Assembly (NCBI GenBank): GCA_910585545.1
Contig: CAJUFN010000012.1
Span: forward strand, 1-64,000
Direction of reading: 5' to 3'
DNA from: an uncultured Lachnospiraceae bacterium
Lineage (GTDB): Bacteria > Bacillota > Clostridia > Lachnospirales > Lachnospiraceae
Length of the DNA stretch: 64,000 bases
Shown here: piece by piece, positions 16,178 to 25,350 of the stretch
Layout: each line of letters starts with the position of its first letter
Numbering within the stretch: the first letter of the stretch is position 1
Translations under genes and position numbers: made by a program
Notes under the pieces: generated by a model
Told to the model about the DNA's origin: nothing
What the model saw: the letters and a program-made list of their open reading frames with translations, nothing else
The model's database searches: none

Positions 16178-18019
16178 CTATAATTCGAGTACCTGCTTCT
16201 CTTCAAACAATGCCTCGAATTCTTCCCTTGTGATCTTTTCTTTCTGCAAAAGCAACTCTGCACACGCATGCAGTACTCCGTCATACTCTTTGATGATTTT
16301 TTTTGCTTTCAGATAACATTCATCAATAATACGTTTTACTTCCGCATCAATCTTTCCTGCCACTTCCTCGCCATAGCCTCTGGAAGCATGTGCAAGATCT
16401 CTTCCGATAAATACTTCATCGCTGTCATTATCGTAATTAATAAGACCCAGTTTTTCTGACATACCGAATTTGGTAACCATTGCTTTCGCTTTGGCTGTCG
16501 CATCTTTAATATCCTGGGACGCACCCGTCGTAATGTCATCGAAAATCTGTTCCTCTGCTACACGGCCGCCTAATGCAACCGTAATATCCTGAAGCATCTT
16601 GCCCCGTGTATTAAACATCTCATCCCTTTCCGGAAGCGGCATCGTATAACCTGCCGCTCCTATCCCGGTAGGAATAATCGATACACTATAAACAGGTCCT
16701 ACATCCGGAAGTACATGGAATAAAATAGCATGCCCGGCTTCATGGAAAGCAGTAATACGTTTTTCCTTCTCGGAAATCACATGACTTTTCTTCTCCGCTC
16801 CAATACCGACTTTTACAAATGAACGTCGGATGTCTTCCTGCTGAAGGAATATCCTTCCTTCCTTTGCAGCGATGATCGCCGCTTCATTCAAAAGATTCTC
16901 CAGATCCGCTCCCGTGAATCCAGCCGTTGTCTGTGCAGTCTGCGTAAGATCCACGTCTTCTCCAAGAGGTTTTCCGTTCGCATGAACTTTTAAAATCTCT
17001 TCACGGCCTTTCACATCCGGTCTTCCTACTGCTACTTTTCTATCGAATCGTCCCGGGCGCAAAATCGCCGGATCTAAAATATCGACGCGGTTTGTAGCCG
17101 CCATAACGATAATTCCTTCATTAACGCCAAATCCATCCATCTCAACGAGCAGCTGGTTAAGCGTCTGTTCTCTTTCATCATGACCGCCGCCCATACCGGT
17201 TCCGCGGCGTCTTGCCACTGCATCAATCTCATCAATGAAAATAATACACGGAGCATTTTTCTTCGCATCCTCAAACAAATCTCTGACACGAGAAGCTCCT
17301 ACACCGACAAACATTTCCACAAAATCCGAACCTGAAATTGTGAAAAACGGAACTCCTGCTTCTCCTGCAACTGCCTTTGCAAGCAATGTCTTTCCGGTTC
17401 CCGGAGGTCCTACAAGCAATACTCCTTTCGGAATCCTTGCGCCTACCTGAATATACTTTTTCGGAGCTTTTAGAAAATCTACGACCTCTTCCAATTCTTC
17501 TTTTTCTTCCTGAAGTCCGGCCACCTGTGCAAACGTCACTTTTTTATCCGCATCTGTGCTTAATCTTGCACGGTTTTTTCCAAAACTCATAGCCTTGGCA
17601 TTTGCTCCGCCTGCCTGACGATTCATCATCATGAAGAATATCATAAGAATGATCACAGTGAGCAGGGTCGGAAATATCGTGGTCATCAGCCAGCTGTCCT
17701 GAGGCACGTCTTTTAATTCATATATGATTCCTTCTTCATTTAGATACGCCTGTATCTCATTGACGTCCGATACATACATCCTTCTCTCTTCATCGGTCTT
17801 TTTCAGAAAAATATCCATACTGCCGGTTGGCACCGCTTTATTCTGCCGGATTCTGACCGCTTCTACCCTATTATCTTCCACCAGCTTCTGAAAATCCGTA
17901 TACGTAATCTCTCTTTGTCTTGTCTGGGCCTGGTTTGTGAGCCAGAACACAGCAAGTATCATAATAAGGAAAAGGCAGAACGTAACTCCGCCCATTCCTT
18001 TGCTTTTTTTTGCATTCAA
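16178..18019 (-). CDS. ftsH: ATP-dependent zinc metalloprotease FtsH
   Basis: The 613-residue membrane protease has two transmembrane helices (about 11-29 and 112-133) flanking a short extracytoplasmic domain. An AAA module follows (Walker A GPPGTGKT 204-211, Walker B FIDEID 261-266, second region of homology RPGRFDRKV). The M41 zinc protease has HEAGH at 426-430. FtsH degrades unstable membrane and regulatory proteins. It lies directly after hpt, 14 bp apart, in the conserved tilS-hpt-ftsH order. Confidence 0.96.
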   Translation of the reverse strand: MNAKKSKGMGGVTFCLFLIMILAVFWLTNQAQTRQREITYTDFQKLVEDNRVEAVRIRQNKAVPTGSMDIFLKKTDEERRMYVSDVNEIQAYLNEEGIIYELKDVPQDSWLMTTIFPTLLTVIILMIFFMMMNRQAGGANAKAMSFGKNRARLSTDADKKVTFAQVAGLQEEKEELEEVVDFLKAPKKYIQVGARIPKGVLLVGPPGTGKTLLAKAVAGEAGVPFFTISGSDFVEMFVGVGASRVRDLFEDAKKNAPCIIFIDEIDAVARRRGTGMGGGHDEREQTLNQLLVEMDGFGVNEGIIVMAATNRVDILDPAILRPGRFDRKVAVGRPDVKGREEILKVHANGKPLGEDVDLTQTAQTTAGFTGADLENLLNEAAIIAAKEGRIFLQQEDIRRSFVKVGIGAEKKSHVISEKEKRITAFHEAGHAILFHVLPDVGPVYSVSIIPTGIGAAGYTMPLPERDEMFNTRGKMLQDITVALGGRVAEEQIFDDITTGASQDIKDATAKAKAMVTKFGMSEKLGLINYDNDSDEVFIGRDLAHASRGYGEEVAGKIDAEVKRIIDECYLKAKKIIKEYDGVLHACAELLLQKEKITREEFEALFEEKQVLEL

Positions 18020-18033
18020 ATCGGTAATTCCTC

Positions 18034-18564
18034 CTATTCTACCCCTTCTACTACACCGATATACGGAAGATTCCTATATTTCTGTGCATAATCCAATCCA
18101 TATCCCACTACGAATTCATCCGGAATATTAAATCCTACATAATCCACTTTTACATCCTTTACACGCCTCTCCGGTTTATCAAGCAATGTGCAAAGCTTCA
18201 GACTCTTTGGTCCCCGATTTTTAAACACTTCCAAAAGGTATGAAAGTGTGCGGCCTGAATCAATGATATCCTCCACCACGAGAACATCTTTTCCCTCCAA
18301 TGTCTCATCTAAGTCTTTTGCAATCTTTACGACACCGCTGGAAGCAGTTCCGTCACCATAACTTCCAACACTCATAAAGTCCATAGATACCGGCACAGAG
18401 ATTCTTTTTGCGAGCTCGCACATAAAGAACACGCCGCCCTTTAACACACAGATTAGATGAACCTGTCTTCCCGCATAGTCCTCGCTTATTTTTCTCCCCA
18501 GCTCTTCAATTCTTTTATCAACCTCTTCTTCTGGAACAAGTACTTTAATTGTCTCTGCCATCAT
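18034..18564 (-). CDS. hpt: hypoxanthine phosphoribosyltransferase
   Basis: This 176-residue purine-salvage enzyme converts hypoxanthine or guanine and PRPP to IMP or GMP. The PRPP-binding loop VVEDIIDSGRTL is clear, as are HLICVLKGGVFF near the N-terminus and the purine-binding YVGFNIPDEFVVGYGLDY near the C-terminus. The start overlaps the tilS end by 20 bp, so translation is probably coupled. It may start at either of the first two Met codons. Confidence 0.96.
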   Translation of the reverse strand: MMAETIKVLVPEEEVDKRIEELGRKISEDYAGRQVHLICVLKGGVFFMCELAKRISVPVSMDFMSVGSYGDGTASSGVVKIAKDLDETLEGKDVLVVEDIIDSGRTLSYLLEVFKNRGPKSLKLCTLLDKPERRVKDVKVDYVGFNIPDEFVVGYGLDYAQKYRNLPYIGVVEGVE

Positions 18565-19918
18565 TTTCTCCTCCGTTTATTTGTATTTCTAATATCCTTT
18601 TGGTATTCCTTTGGATTTTTGCGGCACTGCTCATACGATAACCGATCACCCATAAAACATGACTCCCGTCTGCCGCCAGCAAAATGCTGTCCCTTTTCTC
18701 TTTCGGAATCTTCTCATTGATAAAATAAGACTTTAGCTTCTGTCTGTTTCCTTTTTCATCAATAACCAGATAATCTCCCGGCCGTCTTGTCCGTATTTCC
18801 ACAGTATCTTTTATTATATCATAGTCAAACCATTTCGTGTATGTTTTTTGTGGGATTACCGGACTTTCTGACATATTTTCAATAATTTTGAAGGATATTG
18901 CCGCTTTTTCTGCCGACATTTGTGTACCTGTCGGCTCTTTTTCTACTTTACCGATAATACGGATTCCCTCGTAGTCTTTCCTCGCCAATAATCCATATGG
19001 AAGAATCACTTCTTTTCCCACCTGTCTGTCAAATAGTGAAATACAATTTTCCACATGCACTCTTCCTATATCTTTGCTGGCATCGGCTGACTGCGTCAGT
19101 ACCCGATGTAAAAGCATCCGCTTTAACACATCCGGCTCTTTTCTCATCTCATCTTCTTTGACAAGAAATGCATCCCCGTTCATCTGCACTGCCCTCTGAT
19201 AAAGCATCTCCACCTGCGTCTCCATATAAGCCTGTACTTCTCTTAGCTCATCCATCGCCTGATTCATGTGCAGCACACTTTTCCCATTAATTTCATTTTG
19301 CAGTACCGGCAGAACCTTATGTCTTATTTTATTGCGTATATATATCGTCTCTTCGTTTGTGTCATCCTGGCAAAATGCAATGTTTCTTTGCTCCAAATAC
19401 TGTTCGATCTCTTTTCTTCCTACCCCAAGAAGCGGACGGATATATTTCCCGGTCACCGGATAGATGCCTCCTAATCCTTTTAAAGCACTTCCTCTTACCA
19501 GATGCATCAGCAGTGTCTCTGCATTGTCCTCCATGTGATGTGCCAACGCGATTTTACCTGCTCCCCATTCCGATGCCGCCTGTTCAAAACAACTTCTTCT
19601 TACTTCCCTCCCGGCTTCCTCTATTGATTGTCTCCTCTTTTTGGCAATTAATTCTACATTTTCACAAAATACTTTGCACGGAATGTTTTCCTGCCTGCAT
19701 ATCTTTGCCACATATTCCTCATCTCTCTTTGCCTGTGCACCGCGTAAACCATGATTGACATGAACTACACGCAGTGCAAACGGAATCTCTTTCTGAAGTT
19801 TAAGCAGCACGAAAAGAAGGCATATGGAATCTGCTCCTCCCGATACGCCTGCAAGTACAATATCTCCTTTTTCCAACATATGGTACTTTCCCACATATGC
19901 TTTAATCTTTTCTATCAT
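18545..19918 (-). CDS. tilS: tRNA(Ile)-lysidine synthetase
   Basis: The 457-residue protein has the N-type ATP pyrophosphatase loop VSGGADS (25-31), the HVNHGLRG and LAHHMEDNAETLLMHLVRGS motifs of TilS, and a C-terminal TilS domain (IRTRRPGDYLV, KSYFINEKIPKEKR). TilS attaches lysine to C34 of the AUA-decoding tRNA-Ile, which makes it essential. It precedes hpt with overlap. A 74-bp gap holding two hairpins separates it from the upstream phosphatase gene. Confidence 0.95.
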   Translation of the reverse strand: MIEKIKAYVGKYHMLEKGDIVLAGVSGGADSICLLFVLLKLQKEIPFALRVVHVNHGLRGAQAKRDEEYVAKICRQENIPCKVFCENVELIAKKRRQSIEEAGREVRRSCFEQAASEWGAGKIALAHHMEDNAETLLMHLVRGSALKGLGGIYPVTGKYIRPLLGVGRKEIEQYLEQRNIAFCQDDTNEETIYIRNKIRHKVLPVLQNEINGKSVLHMNQAMDELREVQAYMETQVEMLYQRAVQMNGDAFLVKEDEMRKEPDVLKRMLLHRVLTQSADASKDIGRVHVENCISLFDRQVGKEVILPYGLLARKDYEGIRIIGKVEKEPTGTQMSAEKAAISFKIIENMSESPVIPQKTYTKWFDYDIIKDTVEIRTRRPGDYLVIDEKGNRQKLKSYFINEKIPKEKRDSILLAADGSHVLWVIGYRMSSAAKIQRNTKRILEIQINGGENDGRDN

Positions 19919-19971
19919 CTGAAAGTCCGATCCTTTGCCTTTGATACATTACTGTTCACTTCGTTCACAGT

Positions 19972-20000
19972 AAATTTGATATACTCAATATATCAAATTT
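19972..20000. repeat. intergenic hairpin at the end of the SpoIIE-type phosphatase gene
   Basis: Perfect 12-bp arms (19972-19983 and 19989-20000) surround a 5-base loop. A second palindromic element, TTACTGT..ACAGTAA, lies beside it at about 19949-19973. There is no T-run, so processing or attenuation is as likely as termination. Confidence 0.5.
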
Positions 20001-21399
20001 TCCATATTCCGACAACCAGAACTGTCATATCATCGAGCGGGCTCTCCCCACTGCATTCCAATACCTGCTCTAAAATATGATGCGCAATCTCTTTTGGATT
20101 CGTAAGTGTGGTTCCCTTAATAATAAGGCTTAACAATTCGTCCTGCCTTCCAACCGGCAATGCATCCAGAACTCCATCCGTGATCATCACGATAAAATCT
20201 CCATGTTCCAGCTTTCTTATCACACTTTCCGGCTCCAAAGCCGATATTACACCCAAGGGCAGACTAGAAGATACAATCCTTTCAATCTCTTCCCCTCTTT
20301 TAAGGTAAGTCGCCGAAGCCCCCGCCTTCAACATCTCACAACTTCCTTGATATAAGTCAAACACCGTCATATCCACCGTGGAAAAACAGATTTCCTCTCG
20401 CCCCATGACCAATGCCATATTCAGCATCTGCAAGGCCGTCTCTTTTGGGAAACCCGCATCCAAAAGCTCCTCCAACATCTCCACGACAATCTGACTCTCC
20501 TTAGACGCCCGAAGTCCCGCTCCCATTCCATCGGATAAAATAACTCCTTCTTTTCCGCCCGGGAGCTTCAGCATAGAAAAATTATCCCCCGAAATCTTGT
20601 CGCACCCCTTTCCTATCTTTGCAACTCCTTGCAGCGTATAAAAATCTGGTCCTTCTATACAGACAAACGTATGGTACTCAGAGCCAATAACCGGAAGCTG
20701 TGCATCCAAAAGCTCCATTTTTCTTCCCACACATTTTGCCAGACACTTTACCATATCACCTGTAGCAATACAGCTCCCTTTTCCCGCCTTTACCGTAACA
20801 TGGATTTCATACTTTCCACTCTTGGCTACAAGGAACACCACACTCAGAAGCCGGATTCCCATCTTACGAAAATGTACTCGGATTCGTTTTTCCAGATGCT
20901 CGTCCGAAAAAATACTTGCCCCCAATTCCCGTGTGGCATGGCTGATCATCCCTGCAAACGTATTAAGCTGAACGGCACAGCCTTCTCTGTTTTCCATCAT
21001 ACGATTATTCCAGATAAGCTCCTGCTTTGCCGCCTGAAATCCCTCTAGTACTTCTCTTAAAAATCTGGGAGCCTGAATACAGCGCTTCTGCAGCTTCCGT
21101 TTCATCTCTGTATTAAGCTCTATACCGTAGTCTTCCACAACCGACATGATCTCATATACCATCTGATGTATGTATATCCCATTCTCTTCATCACAAATCT
21201 GCTTTTTTTCGCACTTATCGCATACTTCCTGTCTTACTTTCTCATATATATCTTTTACCTCTTCTTCTCCTACCCCTCCTCCTGTCTTTGAAATCTTTAA
21301 AAACGTATCAGATAAATGTATCAATGAACTCGCAAACTTATCCATCTGTGTGATATATGGATTACATACCACCATATACTTTTCCGGTGTCTTTTCCAT
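19993..21399 (-). CDS. SpoIIE-type PP2C phosphatase lacking the membrane domain
   Basis: The 468-residue soluble protein aligns in character with the cytoplasmic part of SpoIIE. An N-terminal helical region includes CDKCEKKQIC (60-69), and a C-terminal PP2C/SpoIIE phosphatase domain spans about 240-468. Its metal-binding acidic residues are seen in GDNFSM (271-276), LSDGMGAG (288-295), ITDGVLD and DDMTVLV. Full SpoIIE has ten N-terminal membrane helices that are absent here, and the upstream gap carries only a repeat. AAGGAGG seven bases before ATG 21399 supports this start. Position between divIC and tilS matches spoIIE, so it probably dephosphorylates SpoIIAA to activate sigma-F. Confidence 0.82.
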   Translation of the reverse strand: MEKTPEKYMVVCNPYITQMDKFASSLIHLSDTFLKISKTGGGVGEEEVKDIYEKVRQEVCDKCEKKQICDEENGIYIHQMVYEIMSVVEDYGIELNTEMKRKLQKRCIQAPRFLREVLEGFQAAKQELIWNNRMMENREGCAVQLNTFAGMISHATRELGASIFSDEHLEKRIRVHFRKMGIRLLSVVFLVAKSGKYEIHVTVKAGKGSCIATGDMVKCLAKCVGRKMELLDAQLPVIGSEYHTFVCIEGPDFYTLQGVAKIGKGCDKISGDNFSMLKLPGGKEGVILSDGMGAGLRASKESQIVVEMLEELLDAGFPKETALQMLNMALVMGREEICFSTVDMTVFDLYQGSCEMLKAGASATYLKRGEEIERIVSSSLPLGVISALEPESVIRKLEHGDFIVMITDGVLDALPVGRQDELLSLIIKGTTLTNPKEIAHHILEQVLECSGESPLDDMTVLVVGIWKI

Positions 21400-21445
21400 C
21401 GATTTTCCTCCTTAATAATTTTACAAAACAGTTTTCTACAAATTT

Positions 21446-21553
21446 CCCCCATCCCCTCACTCATGAGGGGCTTGCACGCTTTGCGCGCCGAGCGTGGTCA
21501 GCTTTTGCTGACTGCCTCCGCTCACGCGAGTGCGTATCCTCCCGGAGGGTTTT
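21446..21553. repeat. 108-bp dispersed intergenic repeat, copy 2
   Basis: About 95 percent identical to 138-245 in the same orientation, with the same nested hairpins (CCCCTCA/TGAGGGG and GTCAGC/GCTGAC). It occupies the gap between divIC and the SpoIIE-type gene, 47 bp upstream of the latter's start codon. Confidence 0.85.
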
Positions 21554-21591
21554 ATGATATAGGAAAGTACAAACTTTCCTATATCATAAAA
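21550..21591. repeat. inverted-repeat tail of copy 2
   Basis: Perfect 19-bp arms (21550-21568 and 21573-21591) with a 4-base loop, reading TTTTATGATATAGGAAAGT. It directly abuts the 108-bp repeat. Confidence 0.85.
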
Positions 21592-21592
21592 A

Positions 21593-21619
21593 ATGGCTCT
21601 GGAAATTTTCCAAAGCCAT
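21593..21619 (-). terminator. terminator downstream of divIC
   Basis: 13-bp arms with one mismatch (21593-21605 with 21607-21619) are followed on the minus strand by six T. It would end the yabO-yabP-yabQ-divIC transcript before the phosphatase gene. Confidence 0.7.
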
Positions 21620-21708
21620 CTTACGTAACTATATTCTTCATATTTATAATTTATACTATGCTTTCAGCATGCTATGTAATTCATTATTGCGTGCCGCTTC
21701 CGCATCAA

Positions 21709-22035
21709 CTACTCTTCCGGTCTGAAGATAATCTCATTCGGATCGATCAGACCCAACTTCTCTCTTGCCATTTCCCGTATATATTCTTCCGTACCTACAT
21801 AACCTTCCATCTCATCAATCTCATTTGAGCGATTCTGTTCTTCGGCAATCCGCGACTTAATCTCTTCTTCTTGGGCAATGTACTCTTGATTCTTTGCTCT
21901 CAAAGATAATCCATTAATCCCTAATACAACCACCAAAAGCATCATTACGCCTCCTATAAGAAGCATACTTTGCTTATGCTGACGCATACGTCTCTTTTGA
22001 GTTCTTACCCTTCTCTTTTGTTTAATACCATTCAT
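21709..22035 (-). CDS. divIC: septum formation initiator DivIC/FtsB family
   Basis: The 108-residue bitopic protein has a basic N-terminus with many Arg and Lys, one transmembrane helix at about 24-44, and a coiled-coil from about 48 to 78. The C-terminal REMAREKLGLIDPNEIIF segment is characteristic of DivIC. DivIC joins FtsL and DivIB in the divisome. It follows yabQ by 45 bp, which is the normal synteny. Confidence 0.92.
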   Translation of the reverse strand: MNGIKQKRRVRTQKRRMRQHKQSMLLIGGVMMLLVVVLGINGLSLRAKNQEYIAQEEEIKSRIAEEQNRSNEIDEMEGYVGTEEYIREMAREKLGLIDPNEIIFRPEE

Positions 22036-22080
22036 ATATAAACCACCTATACTTATCTTACCACCCTTAGCATATTCATA

Positions 22081-22437
22081 TTAAACTTTTTTTGAGAAAT
22101 TATCAACACTTTTCTTGTTCTTTTTTTGTATCTTTTTATATATTTTTCCCCATTGCTTTTTGCCTTTTGCACAAATAAATGCGCTCAAAATCACCCCTAA
22201 TACAACACCTAGTACAAAGAACCACCGTATACTACCATCACTTGTGTAAAACATCTCTCTAAACAAAAAAAATCCCGTAAATATCCAGTATAAAAAGTCT
22301 TCTATTTCAACGATGCCTCTGCCATGAGGCACTATCTTCCTGAATATTCCTATGAACACATACAACAAATATAATCCTGCGCCGCTTTTTAATGCCTGAA
22401 AAAACGCGACAGCCTCATTTCCCACACCATGCATCAT
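22081..22437 (-). CDS. yabQ: spore cortex biosynthesis protein YabQ
   Basis: The 118-residue membrane protein has three to four short hydrophobic segments (GLYLLYVFIGIFRKI, FLYWIFTGFFLF, WFFVLGVVLGVILSAFI) and a lysine-rich C-terminus. This arrangement and its place right after yabP identify the YabQ family, needed for spore cortex formation in Bacillus. It starts one base after the yabP stop codon. Confidence 0.88.
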   Translation of the reverse strand: MMHGVGNEAVAFFQALKSGAGLYLLYVFIGIFRKIVPHGRGIVEIEDFLYWIFTGFFLFREMFYTSDGSIRWFFVLGVVLGVILSAFICAKGKKQWGKIYKKIQKKNKKSVDNFSKKV

Positions 22438-22438
22438 A

Positions 22439-22759
22439 TCACCGGAACAATTTCGAGAACAGATTCTCGCCTTGCTTTTTTATGTTATTGATTTCCGAAT
22501 ATGCGATACTATCTATTGTTCCCGACAGATCCACTTCTCCTTTTTCCAGGCTAAGCCGATTCACATGCAGACCATTCCCCTTTACCATCAGCATGCCCTG
22601 TTCTGTTTCGAGCAAAATCTCATTTAAATCAAAAGACAGCACATCCAGAACCCCTGTCAGTGTGCTGGTCTTTCTGTTATTCACGACTACTTTATGATTT
22701 TTCATAATCTGACGCTCTTCCATTTTATCAACCCCTCCATAAGATGTATTCTTTTTCAT
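22439..22759 (-). CDS. yabP: sporulation protein YabP
   Basis: The 106-residue protein has the short beta-rich YabP core (HKVVVNNRKTSTLTGVLDVLSFDLNEILLET..GMLMVKGNGLHV), similar to YqfC. It is expected in the mother cell and is needed for cortex assembly, probably with YabQ, whose gene follows immediately. The start may be the internal Met at residue 12 or 16, since the first residues are not conserved. Confidence 0.88.
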   Translation of the reverse strand: MKKNTSYGGVDKMEERQIMKNHKVVVNNRKTSTLTGVLDVLSFDLNEILLETEQGMLMVKGNGLHVNRLSLEKGEVDLSGTIDSIAYSEINNIKKQGENLFSKLFR

Positions 22760-22795
22760 CTTATGAAAGGTTGTTCCATAATATGCCCTTATTTC

Positions 22796-23035
22796 TTACA
22801 AATATCGGAAAAGCTCTTTGGCTTCTTCCTTTTTCGTCGTATCTTGTATCTCTAGCACTTCTACTTTGACCGTTTTCGTTCCAAACGCAATCTCGATAAT
22901 ATCTCCAACTTTTACTTTTACGGAGGCCTTGGCAACGGTTCCATTGACAAGCACACGCCCGGCATCACATGCCTCATTCGCAACTGTACGCCGCTTGATC
23001 AAACGTGACACCTTCAAAAATTTATCCAATCTCAT
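22796..23035 (-). CDS. rqcP: S4-domain RNA-binding protein RqcP/YabO
   Basis: The 79-residue protein is essentially one S4 RNA-binding domain (MRLDKFLKVSRLIKRR, AGRVLVNG, KVGDIIEI). In Firmicutes this YabO/RqcP protein works with RqcH in ribosome-associated quality control, helping add alanine tails to stalled chains. It opens the yabO-yabP-yabQ-divIC cluster and is 86 bp from the HU gene. Confidence 0.92.
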   Translation of the reverse strand: MRLDKFLKVSRLIKRRTVANEACDAGRVLVNGTVAKASVKVKVGDIIEIAFGTKTVKVEVLEIQDTTKKEEAKELFRYL

Positions 23036-23069
23036 ATCTTTTCTCCTTACATCCTATTCTTATAGCCAA

Positions 23070-23097
23070 AAGAGACATTGCAGCCGCAATGTCTCTT
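23070..23097 (-). terminator. terminator of the HU gene
   Basis: 12-bp perfect arms (23070-23081 with 23086-23097), then TTTT on the minus strand. It lies between HU and the S4-domain gene and uncouples the abundant HU message from the sporulation cluster. Confidence 0.8.
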
Positions 23098-23120
23098 AAT
23101 ATCATTATTCCCAAACCAAA

Positions 23121-23393
23121 TTAGTTTACCGCGTCTTTTAAAGCTTTTCCAGCTTTGAATTTTGGAGCTTTACATGCTTCAATCTTCATTGTCTGCCCAG
23201 TCTGTGGATTTCTTCCTTCTCTTGCTGCCCTTTCGCTTACTTCAAAAGTTCCAAATCCTACAATCTGTACTTTTTCACCTTTTTTTAATTCAGCTGCCAC
23301 AACATCGGCAAACGCTTTTAATGCTTTTTCAGAATCTTTTTTAGATATCTCAGCGCTCTCAGCAATAGCTGCGATCAATTCAGTCTTGTTCAT
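23121..23393 (-). CDS. hup: HU family DNA-binding protein
   Basis: This 90-residue histone-like protein begins MNKTELIAAIAESAEISKK and has the beta-arm signature GFGTFEVSERAAREGRNPQ. It bends and compacts DNA non-specifically. The start at 23393 is set by an AGGAGGAGGA block a few bases upstream; an in-frame upstream extension of 26 codons has no family support. It stands as its own unit because of the downstream terminator. Confidence 0.96.
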   Translation of the reverse strand: MNKTELIAAIAESAEISKKDSEKALKAFADVVAAELKKGEKVQIVGFGTFEVSERAAREGRNPQTGQTMKIEACKAPKFKAGKALKDAVN

Positions 23394-23530
23394 CGATATT
23401 TCCTCCTCCTGCTTTTCATAAATGACCCGCTTTTCATCTATAAAATCTACTACTTTTGCGCACCTTTTCATGATTTTTATGCGCTTACAATAAAGTTATA
23501 AACGTTTCAATACCGTTTGTCAATAAAATT

Positions 23531-25264
23531 TTACAACATTTCATCAATCATTTCCAGTACTTTCTTGCCAAGCTCTGCTGACTTCTCATCTGCATCTTCC
23601 AGAGAGGTACCTTTAATTCCATAATAGAATTTTACTTTTGGCTCTGTTCCGGACGGTCTTACACAAAGCCATGCATCCTCGCTCAACTCATAGTAAAGTA
23701 CGTTAGAGTTTGGAAGCCCAGTCGCAGTAACCTCTCCCGTAGCTAAATCTTTGATTGTGTCTGCCTTATAATCACGTGCGCGAAGTACTTCATAAGCGCC
23801 GATTTTTACCGGCGGATTCTTTCGAAGCGTCTCGAGAATCTGCTGGATTTTTTCAAGTCCTTCGATTCCTTTCAATGTAATAGACTGAATATCATCCTTG
23901 TAATATCCATATTTTTCATACATATCGATCATTGCATCCCACAAAGTCTTACCTTGTGTCTTGTAGTAAGCTGCTGCCTCACAAAGCGCCATAGTAGCAA
24001 CGATAGCATCTTTATCTCTTGCATGTGTACCGATCAGACATCCATAGCTTTCCTCGAATCCAAAGAGATATTCTCCCTTTCCACTTGTCTCAAATCCAAG
24101 GATCTGCTGTCCGATAAACTTAAATCCTGTCAAAACCTCAATAAGCCCTACCCCGTTTGCTTTTGCAATCGCGTCGGCCATATTTGTTGTAACGATTGTC
24201 TTGATCAGATATCCATCTTCCGGCAGTCCATACACTTCTTTTCTTTGTGTAATCTCATAATCTGCAAGGAGACAGCCTGACATATTTCCTGTTAACACCT
24301 TATAATCTCCGGATTTTGCATCCTTTACATATACGCCAAGGCGGTCTGCATCCGGATCCGTTGCCAGTACAAGGTCTGCGTCTACTTCTTTTGCAAGCTT
24401 AAGCCCAAGCTCAAATGCTTCTTTTGCTTCCGGGTTTGGATAGCTTACAGTAGGGAAGTTTCCATCCGGGAGTTCCTGTTCTTTTACTACATATACATTT
24501 TCAAATCCAAGCTCTTTTAACACACGTCTTGCCGGTACGTTTCCGGTTCCGTGAAGCGGACTGTATACAATCTTTAATTCTTTTGCCATCGCATTGATCG
24601 CATCCTGATGGATAACCTGCTTCTTTAATTCTTCCATGTATGCATCGTCGATAGCTTCTCCGATCACTTCATATGCGCCTGCTGCCACAGCCTCTTCCTT
24701 TGACATCGTTTTACATACGCTGTAATCCGTGATTGCTTTTACTTCTGACATAATACCTTTATCATGAGGCGGCGTAATCTGTGCGCCGTCTTCCCAGTAT
24801 ACTTTATATCCGTTATATTCCGGCGGATTGTGGCTTGCAGTGATATTGATTCCGGCGATACATCCTAATTTGCGTACTGCAAAAGAAAGCTCCGGTGTCG
24901 GGCGAAGCGCGTCAAAGATATACGCCTTAATTCCATTTGCCGCAAGGCAAAGCGCTGCTTCCTCAGCAAATTCCGGAGACATATTACGGGAATCGTAAGC
25001 AATTGCCACACCCTGTGCTTTTGCATCTTTTTGTGCAATATAGTTTGCCAGTCCCTGTGTCGCTTTTCTTACTGTATAGATATTCATACGGTTGGTTCCT
25101 GCTCCGATCACACCGCGAAGTCCGGCTGTACCAAATTCCAAATCCATATAAAATCTATCTTCTATCTCTTTTTCATTTCCTTTAATACTTTCTAATTCTG
25201 CTTTCGTCTGTGCATCAAAATACGGATTCGCCAACCATTGCTCATAATTTTCCATATATCCCAT
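23531..25264 (-). CDS. phosphoglucomutase/phosphomannomutase
   Basis: The 577-residue alpha-phosphohexomutase has the phosphoserine loop TASHNPPEYNGYK, the metal loop DPDADRLG, the sugar-recognition GFEESYG and the phosphate-binding RPSGTEPK. It interconverts glucose 1- and 6-phosphate (or mannose phosphates), linking glycolysis to glycogen and cell-wall sugar precursors. The length matches the long PgcA-type of Bacillus. It appears monocistronic. Confidence 0.93.
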   Translation of the reverse strand: MGYMENYEQWLANPYFDAQTKAELESIKGNEKEIEDRFYMDLEFGTAGLRGVIGAGTNRMNIYTVRKATQGLANYIAQKDAKAQGVAIAYDSRNMSPEFAEEAALCLAANGIKAYIFDALRPTPELSFAVRKLGCIAGINITASHNPPEYNGYKVYWEDGAQITPPHDKGIMSEVKAITDYSVCKTMSKEEAVAAGAYEVIGEAIDDAYMEELKKQVIHQDAINAMAKELKIVYSPLHGTGNVPARRVLKELGFENVYVVKEQELPDGNFPTVSYPNPEAKEAFELGLKLAKEVDADLVLATDPDADRLGVYVKDAKSGDYKVLTGNMSGCLLADYEITQRKEVYGLPEDGYLIKTIVTTNMADAIAKANGVGLIEVLTGFKFIGQQILGFETSGKGEYLFGFEESYGCLIGTHARDKDAIVATMALCEAAAYYKTQGKTLWDAMIDMYEKYGYYKDDIQSITLKGIEGLEKIQQILETLRKNPPVKIGAYEVLRARDYKADTIKDLATGEVTATGLPNSNVLYYELSEDAWLCVRPSGTEPKVKFYYGIKGTSLEDADEKSAELGKKVLEMIDEML

Positions 25265-25321
25265 TGTTCTTGTACCTCCTTGACTCTCTTACTTTTTGTA
25301 GGATAAACATCATCTTTTCTT

Positions 25322-25350
25322 ATTATACCTTAATTATCTATAAATGAAAA
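25322..25350 (-). promoter_or_regulatory. candidate promoter of the phosphoglucomutase gene
   Basis: Minus strand TTTTCA (25350-25345), 17-bp spacer, TATAAT (25327-25322). The -35 lies in the last codons of the CotS-like gene. Confidence 0.5.
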
